Shown: positions 1 through 5,666 of the stretch, piece after piece
Layout of the letters: each line of letters opens with the position of its first letter
Position numbering within the stretch: position 1 is the stretch's first letter
Assembly: GCA_021767525.1 (NCBI GenBank)
Contig: JAASTF010000106.1
Coordinates: 1-9,688, forward strand
Length of the DNA: 9,688 bases
Direction: 5' to 3'
From: Paracoccaceae bacterium
Lineage (GTDB): Bacteria > Pseudomonadota > Alphaproteobacteria > Rhodobacterales > Rhodobacteraceae
The notes under the pieces: generated by a model
Databases searched by the model: none
What the model was told of the DNA's origin: nothing
Seen by the model: only the letters and a program-made list of their open reading frames with translations
Position numbers and translations under genes: made by a program

Positions 1-198
1 AACTATACCGAGGCCGACGCGCCGCAACTGCCCTATGGCTATCCGGTCATGACGATGGCGGCGATGGTGCCGCCCGTCTGGCGGCGCTACATGAACCCGC
101 GCGTGCGGCGCTGGCGGCAGATGTATTACCCCGAAATCACCGATTGGACGCCATATAACAAGGCGCAGAACCCGCAGCCCGGGCAGGCCGGGTCATAA
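1..198 (+). CDS. alkB: AlkB-like alkane/fatty-acid hydroxylase, C-terminal fragment
   Basis: This is an open frame from the first base to TAA at 196-198, giving 65 residues; the start lies outside the window. The visible part contains APQLPYGYPVMTMAAMVPPVWRRYMNPRV, which follows the end pattern of integral-membrane non-haem diiron alkane 1-monooxygenases (a LPxGYxxM segment, a short hydrophobic stretch, then PPxWxxxMxPRV). In those enzymes this tail comes just after the last histidine box, which is not in the window, so catalytic competence cannot be judged. The family hydroxylates the terminal carbon of alkanes using rubredoxin-delivered electrons at the cytoplasmic membrane. The tail after MNPRV is short and polar (MYYPEITDWTPYNKAQNP). 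The stop codon lies inside the 3' end of the convergent permease gene. A related fatty acid desaturase-superfamily member is the main alternative. The family call is made from memory of conserved segments, not from a search. Confidence 0.65.
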   Translation, partial: NYTEADAPQLPYGYPVMTMAAMVPPVWRRYMNPRVRRWRQMYYPEITDWTPYNKAQNPQPGQAGS

Positions 199-1587
199 CC
201 ACAGGCCATAGGCCACCACCCATGCCATCAACAGCAGGGACGTGACCAGGAAATAGGCGCCGTTCCACCGCAGCCCCACATGGGTCGCGCTGACCCCCGC
301 GAACGACCCGATCAGCAGCGTGGTTGCGGTAAAGGGCGATGTCGCGCCGCTTAACGCCCAGCCCGAGGCGATCGCCACCACGATGGCCGACGCATCCAGC
401 CCGATCGCGGCCGAATCGGGGATCAGTGGCGCCAGCAGCGTCACCGCAAGGATGGGGTTCATCCCAATCTGCCCCATCAGCGGTATCAGCCAGACCAGCC
501 CGGCCAGAATGGCCCAGGGCGGGATGTCCCTTGGATCGAAGCCCAGGCCCTCGATCAACGGCAGCAGCAGCGGCGCGCCCACCGTGCCGATATAGCCGGC
601 CATCATCAGCAGCACCAACTCGCCGCGATAGGCCGGCAACTCGTGCCCCATATAGCGCGCGGCGCGGGGGCACAGCGCCTGGGTTCCGCCACGCGCCTGC
701 ATCACCGCCCACAGGATGGCGACCGCAGGCACCACCAGCATCACGACGCCGACGACCCGGACGCCCAGGGCGAAATGCAGGCCCAGAACCAGCACGGCCA
801 GGATCGCCAGCAGCACGAAAAGCGGCAGCATCAACGCCCAAGATGCACCGGCCGGGCATGGCGGCGGAGCCGAGGGGCGGCCGCCGATGCGCGGCTTGAA
901 AAGGCTGTCCATGGCCCAGCCGGTCAGCATGATGATCCCGGCCGAGCCCAAACCGGGCAGCGCCGCGCCGGCCCAACTTGCGCCGGGGATCAACGCCGTT
1001 GTGATCGCGATAGCAAAGGCCAGCGGCGACCACGGCAGCGACGCGATGAAACCGCGCTGCACCGCAAGCAGCATCCGCCGCATCCGCACCTCGCGGATGG
1101 CGGCATCGGGTTCGGCCCGCGCGGCCTGCGAGGCCAAGCCCCCAAGCAACGAAATCGACCCGTAATTGATAAGCAGCGCGAACAGATGCCCGCCCCCCGT
1201 CAGCGCCGCATAGCGACGCCCGGGCGGTTGCGCGGCCAGAAAGCTGCCGGCGCGGCGCAGCGCGGGCGAGGTTTCGGCCACGTTGCGCAGGGTCGACAGG
1301 GCGGCAAAGAACGCGGCGATAAAGGCCGCCTTGTCCAGCCCCTGCACCGCCAGCCCGAACCAGTCCTTGCCCGCCAGCGCCAGCCATATCGTCAGCGCGA
1401 TGCCCGTCAAGACAAAGGCCAAGCGCGCCCGCGTGGCATGGCGCGCCAGCACGGCGATCACGGCTAGCGACAAACCGTCGATCAGCCACCACGCCACCGG
1501 CACCCCCCATTCGCGCAATCCGAACAGAAGCGTCAGCACCACCAGCAACCCGGCGGCCAGTTTGCCATTTGTCACAAGATGTCTCAT
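193..1587 (-). CDS. Polytopic membrane permease, unassigned (possibly ion-transporter superfamily)
   Basis: The protein has 464 residues, nearly all hydrophobic, with about 11-12 membrane segments and no cleavable signal peptide. I do not recognise a named family. Two similar half-helix motifs stand out: SLPWSPLAFAIAITTALIPG (about residues 183-202) and SGATSPFTATTLLIGSFAG (about 413-431), each with a helix-breaking SP followed by small residues. A further segment, QIGMNPILAVTLLAPLI (373-389), also looks like a re-entrant element, as does NYGSISLLGGLA (141-152). Paired SP-type hairpins in two halves are a hallmark of the ion-transporter superfamily (DctM, CitMHS, ArsB, DcuC relatives), so a secondary carboxylate or ion transporter is a reasonable inference, but not proven. 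ATG at 1587 is preferred over GTG at 1590 because GGAG lies 4 bases upstream of the ATG. It is divergent from the LysR gene, which could regulate it. Its last codons overlap the AlkB-like gene by 6 bp. Confidence 0.8.
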   Translation of the reverse strand: MRHLVTNGKLAAGLLVVLTLLFGLREWGVPVAWWLIDGLSLAVIAVLARHATRARLAFVLTGIALTIWLALAGKDWFGLAVQGLDKAAFIAAFFAALSTLRNVAETSPALRRAGSFLAAQPPGRRYAALTGGGHLFALLINYGSISLLGGLASQAARAEPDAAIREVRMRRMLLAVQRGFIASLPWSPLAFAIAITTALIPGASWAGAALPGLGSAGIIMLTGWAMDSLFKPRIGGRPSAPPPCPAGASWALMLPLFVLLAILAVLVLGLHFALGVRVVGVVMLVVPAVAILWAVMQARGGTQALCPRAARYMGHELPAYRGELVLLMMAGYIGTVGAPLLLPLIEGLGFDPRDIPPWAILAGLVWLIPLMGQIGMNPILAVTLLAPLIPDSAAIGLDASAIVVAIASGWALSGATSPFTATTLLIGSFAGVSATHVGLRWNGAYFLVTSLLLMAWVVAYGLWL

Positions 1588-1740
1588 CACGCTCCGATCG
1601 CGGGCCGCACGGCCTTTCCACTCCTATGGCGGCGGCTCGCACTTGGCAAACCGATCGCGGCGCGGCGTGAAAACGCCTTGCGCGGCGCGGCGCGATGCCG
1701 TCAACCTTTGGGTATGACGCCGGGAACCAAGGGGAAGGAC
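1588..1740. promoter_or_regulatory. Divergent intergenic region with repeated CCGATCGCGG
   Basis: This stretch separates the minus-strand permease from the plus-strand LysR gene and must carry the promoter for at least one of them. It contains the 10-bp direct repeat CCGATCGCGG at 1594-1603 and 1651-1660, and a small perfect dyad GGCGT-GAAA-ACGCC at 1664-1677. LysR regulators commonly bind dyads in such divergent spacers, so these are candidate operator elements. No convincing -35/-10 pair was found: TTGGCA at 1643 lacks a matching -10 at the usual distance. Confidence 0.35.
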
Positions 1741-2658
1741 ATGGCGGCGGGCCGCATCAGGATGCGTCATCTCAGCTGTTTCCGCGCGGTGGCGCGGCTG
1801 GGATCGGTGACGGCGGCGGCCAAGGCGCTTGGCACCGTTCAGCCGGCGGTGTCGCGGTCGATCCGCGAGCTTGAGGACGAGGTCGGCGCCCCGCTGTTCG
1901 ACCGCAGTTCGACCGGGCTGGTGCCGAACGAACATGGCCGCGTGCTGCTGAGTTACGTGATGAACGGGCTGGGCCAGATCGACCGCGGGCTTGAGGCGGT
2001 GCGCGGGCGCATCGTGGGCGATCGCGTTGTCGCCTATGTTCTGCCGAACGTGGTGCGCATGATCATGCCCGGCGCGATGGCGCGGTTCAAAACGCATTAC
2101 CCCGATATCGACGTGACCCTTGTACCGACCGTTGGCGGCGGGCTGCAAACCTTGCTGAACAAGGCCGAGATCGATTTCGGCTTTGGCCGCCTGCTGGCCG
2201 CCGAGCAGATGAAAGGCCTGAGTTTCGAGCACCTGTTTTCCGAAACGCTGGATTTTTTCGTGCGCACCGGGCACCCGCTGGCCGCGGCCAAAGACCTGTC
2301 CATAGACGATATCGACGCCTTTCCGGTTGTGCTGCCCGCGCCCGAAACCATCATCCGAACCGAGGTCGACCGTTTCGTGATCTCGCAGGGCCTTGGCCGC
2401 TTTCGCAACGTTATCGAGACGATCTCGTTCGAATTCGCGCGGAATTTCATGATGATAAGCGATGCGGTGGTGTGCCAGCCCTTCGGCGCATTGCGCCGCG
2501 AACTGACGGCGGGCCAGGCTGTGCGGCTGGATTTCGCGCGCGGCGCGATGAATGGCGCGGTCGGCATCACGGTGCCCGCAGCCCGGCCACTAAGCGCGCC
2601 GGCGCAGCTGCTGGTGCAGATGATCCGGGATGAGGTTGTCGGGCAAGGTCTGGACTGA
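1741..2658 (+). CDS. LysR-family transcriptional regulator
   Basis: The product has 305 residues, the usual LysR size. Residues 8-67 form the winged helix-turn-helix: MRHLSCFRAVARLGSVTAAA, then LGTVQPAVSRSIRELEDEVG and PLFDRSSTGLVPNEHG. The A-x-x-L-x-x-x-QPAVSRSIRELE recognition helix is intact. Residues from about 95 to 300 fit the periplasmic-binding-protein-like effector domain, with the linker and the IDFGFGR motif (144-150) that precedes the hinge. The N-terminal RIRMRHLSCF resembles the PcaQ/GbpR subgroup, which senses aromatic or carboxylic metabolites, but this is only a resemblance. ATG at 1741 was chosen because AAGGGGAAGG lies just upstream and the HTH then starts at a normal distance; an in-frame ATG at 1579 would add 54 residues of unsupported sequence. 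It stands 145 bp upstream of the sulfatase in the same direction and is divergent from the permease, so it may control either or both. Confidence 0.93.
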   Translation: MAAGRIRMRHLSCFRAVARLGSVTAAAKALGTVQPAVSRSIRELEDEVGAPLFDRSSTGLVPNEHGRVLLSYVMNGLGQIDRGLEAVRGRIVGDRVVAYVLPNVVRMIMPGAMARFKTHYPDIDVTLVPTVGGGLQTLLNKAEIDFGFGRLLAAEQMKGLSFEHLFSETLDFFVRTGHPLAAAKDLSIDDIDAFPVVLPAPETIIRTEVDRFVISQGLGRFRNVIETISFEFARNFMMISDAVVCQPFGALRRELTAGQAVRLDFARGAMNGAVGITVPAARPLSAPAQLLVQMIRDEVVGQGLD

Positions 2659-2803
2659 CGCCCCGCCTGCATAGCGGTTTTGATATGGTGCATCCCAAAT
2701 CAGCATTTCGCGCAATGCGCGCCTGCTGCTAATCTTGCACCTCAGGGAAACGGAGGAGAGGCGCAAAGCCCCGTATCTGCGGGCTGGCAAGCGCCGATGT
2801 CAT
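2659..2803 (+). promoter_or_regulatory. Leader of the sulfatase/TRAP cluster with dyad and distant Shine-Dalgarno
   Basis: This gap precedes the sulfatase. It holds a perfect inverted repeat, GCATT-TCGCGC-AATGC, at 2703-2718, overlapping a second dyad GCGC-AAT-GCGC at 2710-2720; either may be a LysR or other regulator site. A very strong ribosome-binding sequence GGAGGAGAGG lies at 2752-2761, yet the sulfatase ATG is 42 bases further on. Between them GCGC/GCGC (2761-2764 with 2791-2794) and GCCC/GGGC (2768-2771 with 2781-2784) could pair and shorten the effective distance to about 9 bases. No clear sigma-70 promoter was recognised. Confidence 0.4.
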
Positions 2804-4474
2804 ATGGCCAAGCCCAAGAATATTCTTTTCATCATGTTCGACCAGCTGCGCTGGGATTACCTAAGCTGTTATGGCCATCCGCATCTCGACACCCCCCATA
2901 TCGATCGGCTGGCCAAGATGGGCGTGCGCTTTACCCGGGCTTATATCCAGTCACCGATTTGCGGCAGTTCGCGCATGTCGACCTATACGGGCCGCTACGT
3001 GCACAGCCACGGCGCCAGTTGGAACGGCATCCCCCTGAAAGTGGGCGAGATCACGATGGGCGACCACCTGCGCAAGGCCGGGATGGATTGCTATCTTGTC
3101 GGCAAGACCCACATGCGCGCCGATGTCGAAGGCATGGCGCGCCTGGGGCTCGAGCCCGATTCGATCATCGGCGCCCGCGTCAGCGAATGTGGTTTCGACG
3201 TGTTCGAGCGCGACGACGGCATGTTGCCCGAGGGGCCGGATGGCTCTTACGACCCGGACGGCGCCAAGGAATACAACAAATGGCTGAAGGCCAAGGGATA
3301 CGAAAGCGATAACCCCTGGCACGACTTTGCCAATTCCGGCCTCGACGAGGAAGGCAACGTGTTGTCGGGCTGGTTCCTGAAAAATGCGCCCGAACCTGCG
3401 AACATCGCCGAGGAAGACAGCGAAACGCCTTATCTGACCGGGCGCGGGATGGAGTTTATCGCCGGGCATGACGGGCCGTGGTGCTGCCACCTGTCCTATA
3501 TCAAGCCGCACTGGCCCTATATCGTGCCCGACCCCTATGCCAGCATGTTCGGTCCCGAACACGTGCTGCCGGTCGTCCGGTCCGACGCCGAGCGGCAGAA
3601 CGCGCATCCGGTGTTCAAGATGTTCATGGACACGAAGGTGGGCGAAACCTTTTCGCGCCAAGACGTGCGCGAGGCGGTGATCCCCGCCTATATGGGGCTG
3701 ATAAAGCAGGTCGACGACCAGATGGGCCGCCTGTTCGACTGGCTGGAAGAAACCGGCCGGATGGACGACACGATGATCGTGCTGACCTCGGATCACGGCG
3801 ATTTCCTGGGCGATCACTGGATGGGGGAAAAGACGTTTTTTCACGACACCAGCACCAAGGTGCCGCTGATTATCTACGATCCCTCGCCCGAGGCCGACAG
3901 CACCCGCGGCACGGTTTGCGATGCGCTGGTCGAGTCGATCGACCTGGCCCCGACCTTTGTCGAAGTGGCCGGCGACACGCCACCCTATCACATCCTCGAA
4001 GGTGAAAGCCTGCTGCCGATCCTGCGCGGCCAGCGCAGCGAAACCAGGCGCAGCCACGTGATCTGCGAATATGATTTCTCGGCCACGCCTGTTGCGCATA
4101 TCAACGATATCGGCGTGCGCGACGCGGTGATGTTCATGGTCGCCGACAAGCGGTGGAAGATGATCCATTTCGAAGGCGGCCACCGCCCGATGCTGTTCGA
4201 TCTTCAGGCCGATCCGCAGGAACTGGTCGACCTGGGCGATAGTGCGGATCACGCCGACATCATCGACGCCATGTATGACAAGCTGTTCGCCTGGACGCGG
4301 CGCCAAAGCCAGCGAACCACCCGGTCCGAAGAGCAACTGATCGAGATGCGCAGCAAGACCCGCAAGCGCGGTGTGGTGATCGGCGTTTACGACGAGAACG
4401 ACACGCCACTGGAACTGACCGTGAAATACCGCGGACGCAAGGCACCCGACATGAAACAGGGGCCACGCCGCTGA
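2804..4474 (+). CDS. Cytoplasmic sulfatase / phosphonate monoester hydrolase-like enzyme
   Basis: The 556-residue product belongs to the alkaline phosphatase/sulfatase superfamily. The start NILFIMFDQLRWDYLSCYG gives metal ligands D13 and Q14. PICGSSRMSTYTGRY (51-65) holds the catalytic cysteine C53 expected to be oxidised to formylglycine, and GKTHM (100-104) and KPHWPY (234-239) supply the usual active-site Lys and His residues. TSDHGDFLGDHWMGEKTFFHD (328-348) gives metal ligands D330 and H331 plus K343. The signature is CGSSR, whereas the family consensus is C-x-P/A-x-R. There is no signal peptide, so the enzyme should hydrolyse a sulfate, phosphate or phosphonate ester in the cytoplasm. 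A charged C-terminal extension follows about residue 500 and ends with GVVIGVYDENDTP, reminiscent of phosphonate monoester hydrolases. ATG at 2804 gives a typical N-terminus; a TTG at 2735 lies before the strong Shine-Dalgarno and is unlikely. No formylglycine-generating enzyme is present in the window. The substrate is unknown. Confidence 0.88.
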   Translation: MAKPKNILFIMFDQLRWDYLSCYGHPHLDTPHIDRLAKMGVRFTRAYIQSPICGSSRMSTYTGRYVHSHGASWNGIPLKVGEITMGDHLRKAGMDCYLVGKTHMRADVEGMARLGLEPDSIIGARVSECGFDVFERDDGMLPEGPDGSYDPDGAKEYNKWLKAKGYESDNPWHDFANSGLDEEGNVLSGWFLKNAPEPANIAEEDSETPYLTGRGMEFIAGHDGPWCCHLSYIKPHWPYIVPDPYASMFGPEHVLPVVRSDAERQNAHPVFKMFMDTKVGETFSRQDVREAVIPAYMGLIKQVDDQMGRLFDWLEETGRMDDTMIVLTSDHGDFLGDHWMGEKTFFHDTSTKVPLIIYDPSPEADSTRGTVCDALVESIDLAPTFVEVAGDTPPYHILEGESLLPILRGQRSETRRSHVICEYDFSATPVAHINDIGVRDAVMFMVADKRWKMIHFEGGHRPMLFDLQADPQELVDLGDSADHADIIDAMYDKLFAWTRRQSQRTTRSEEQLIEMRSKTRKRGVVIGVYDENDTPLELTVKYRGRKAPDMKQGPRR

Positions 4475-4479
4475 TCGCA

Positions 4480-4500
4480 CCGGGGCAGAGGAGGCCCCGG
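4480..4500 (+). other. Intercistronic GC hairpin between sulfatase and binding-protein genes
   Basis: CCGGGGC (4480-4486) and GCCCCGG (4494-4500) are perfect 7-bp arms around a 7-base loop. There is no following T-run, so this is not a typical intrinsic terminator. It sits between the sulfatase stop and the Shine-Dalgarno of the binding-protein gene and may protect the downstream mRNA segment from exonucleases or mark a processing point. Confidence 0.5.
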
Positions 4501-4525
4501 CGCATTGACCCAAGGGAGGAAAACC

Positions 4526-5584
4526 ATGACCCAAATGCTTAAAAACCTGTCGGCGCTATGCCTGGCCGGGGCTCTGGCCGCTGGCAGCGCCAATGCCCAG
4601 GCCAACCTGACGGCGGAAACTGCAAGCCCCGGCAACAGCCCGCATGCGACCGTCCTGCACCTGGCCGAAGCGGCCGGCGCGGCCGGTGTTGCGAACCTGC
4701 AGGTGCAAGAGGGCCAGACCCTGACGAACTCGGTCCAGAACGTCGCACAGGGCCGCACCGATATTTCGGCCATGCCGCTGATCCTGGGCTTTCTGATGCA
4801 AAAGGGCCGCGGCCCTTACTCCAGCCTGGGCAAGGAAAAGGGCGCCGAACTGGCCGCGAACCTGCGCGCGCTTTACCCCTATAATGCCGGCGCCTACGGG
4901 CTGGTGGTGCTGGAAAGCGAGGGCATCACATCGTGGGATCAACTGGCCGGCAAGAACGTCTGGAACGGCCCGCCCCGCGGTGCGGCCCTGGTCAACGCGC
5001 GACAGGCGATTTTCCTGGCAGCGGGCCTGAAAGATGGCGAGGATTACACCGGCCACCAGGACAATTGGGGCCAGCTGTCGCAACGGCTGGTCGACGGGTC
5101 GATGGATGCCTTCGTTTTTCCGCTGACTTTCCCCTCGGCTCGGGTGACGACGATGCAGGCCGCGGGCAACGTGGTGATGGTATCGACCCCGAAAGACATC
5201 TTTGAAAGCGAGGCCTATCAAAAGGTGTTCAACGCGCCCGGCAACGTGCCGCTTGAAGTGTCGTGGAACGAAATGGGCTATGGCGAGGATAGCGGCGTCC
5301 GCCTGATTTCCGAGGACAAGGTGTATCGCGGCATCGGTACGGCCTTTACCGAAGTGGTCAACAAGGACATGCCTTTCGAAACCGCCAAGGGCCTTGTCGC
5401 CGCCCATATCGCCACGCTGGACGCGCTGCGCGAAAAGACCCCGTTCATGAAAAACGTGGGCCTGGCCGAGCTTGACCCGGCGAAATCGGGCTTTTGCGGG
5501 ATGAACCCGGTCAAGTATCACCCCGGCGCCGTCGCCGCATGGGAAGAGGCCGGTTATACCGTGCCCGACTGCGCCAAGGAATAA
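4526..5584 (+). CDS. TAXI-family TRAP transporter periplasmic substrate-binding protein
   Basis: The 352-residue product starts with a clear Sec signal peptide: MTQMLKN, a hydrophobic LSALCLAGALAAG core and cleavage probably after SANA or NAQA (about residue 24-26). The mature part carries features of TAXI receptors: the TASPGNSPHATVLHLAEAAG opening, TNSVQNVAQGRTDIS (67-81, the conserved 'bundle of uncertain polarity' loop of this family), SEGITSWDQLAGKNVWNGPPRGAA (131-154) and a C-terminal HPGAVAAWEEAGY (332-344). It captures a small solute in the periplasm and passes it to the fused permease encoded next. The mature protein has two cysteines, C324 and C349, that could form a disulfide. The ATG at 4526 follows a good Shine-Dalgarno, GGGAGGA at 4514-4520, far stronger than those of its neighbours, consistent with binding proteins being made in excess. 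An upstream TTG at 4505 precedes that site and is rejected. TAXI ligands are poorly known; glutamate-like and other carboxylates have been reported for some members. Confidence 0.92.
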   Translation: MTQMLKNLSALCLAGALAAGSANAQANLTAETASPGNSPHATVLHLAEAAGAAGVANLQVQEGQTLTNSVQNVAQGRTDISAMPLILGFLMQKGRGPYSSLGKEKGAELAANLRALYPYNAGAYGLVVLESEGITSWDQLAGKNVWNGPPRGAALVNARQAIFLAAGLKDGEDYTGHQDNWGQLSQRLVDGSMDAFVFPLTFPSARVTTMQAAGNVVMVSTPKDIFESEAYQKVFNAPGNVPLEVSWNEMGYGEDSGVRLISEDKVYRGIGTAFTEVVNKDMPFETAKGLVAAHIATLDALREKTPFMKNVGLAELDPAKSGFCGMNPVKYHPGAVAAWEEAGYTVPDCAKE

Positions 5585-5592
5585 CAGCCGCG

Positions 5593-5614
5593 CGGGCCCC
5601 GGTTGTGGGGCCCG
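5593..5614 (+). other. Intercistronic GC hairpin after the binding-protein gene
   Basis: CGGGCCCC (5593-5600) and GGGGCCCG (5607-5614) are perfect 8-bp arms around the 6-base loop GGTTGT, starting 9 bases after the binding-protein stop. The following sequence (ACCGCTCCACG) is not T-rich, so full termination is unlikely. Hairpins in this place in transporter operons often stabilise the binding-protein mRNA or cause partial termination so that less permease is made. Confidence 0.6.
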
Positions 5615-5666
5615 ACCGCTCCACGCGCGTCTTTCCATCCGCATTCAACCCGACAAGGGCCGCCAC

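Noticed and set aside
643..1467. 274-codon plus-strand frame inside the minus-strand permease
   Set aside because: It is a basic, Gln/Arg-rich shadow translation with no domain.
137..1642. 501-codon minus-strand frame overlapping the permease in another frame
   Set aside because: It is Arg/Gly/Ala-rich with no membrane or domain pattern, while the overlapping frame gives a coherent polytopic membrane protein.
2735..2803. TTG-initiated 23-residue N-terminal extension of the sulfatase
   Set aside because: The TTG lies upstream of the strong ribosome-binding sequence and the added residues are basic and unlike the family N-terminus, which starts just before NILFIMFDQ.
2680..3312. 210-codon plus-strand frame overlapping the start of the sulfatase
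   Set aside because: It is out of frame with the sulfatase and its translation has no recognisable motif; the ATG at 2797 is no better placed for the Shine-Dalgarno than the sulfatase ATG.
2951..4534. 527-codon open frame on the minus strand opposite the sulfatase
   Set aside because: It is antisense to a gene with all catalytic motifs intact, its translation is rich in His, Gly, Gln and Arg without a recognisable domain, and such long antisense frames are expected at this GC content.
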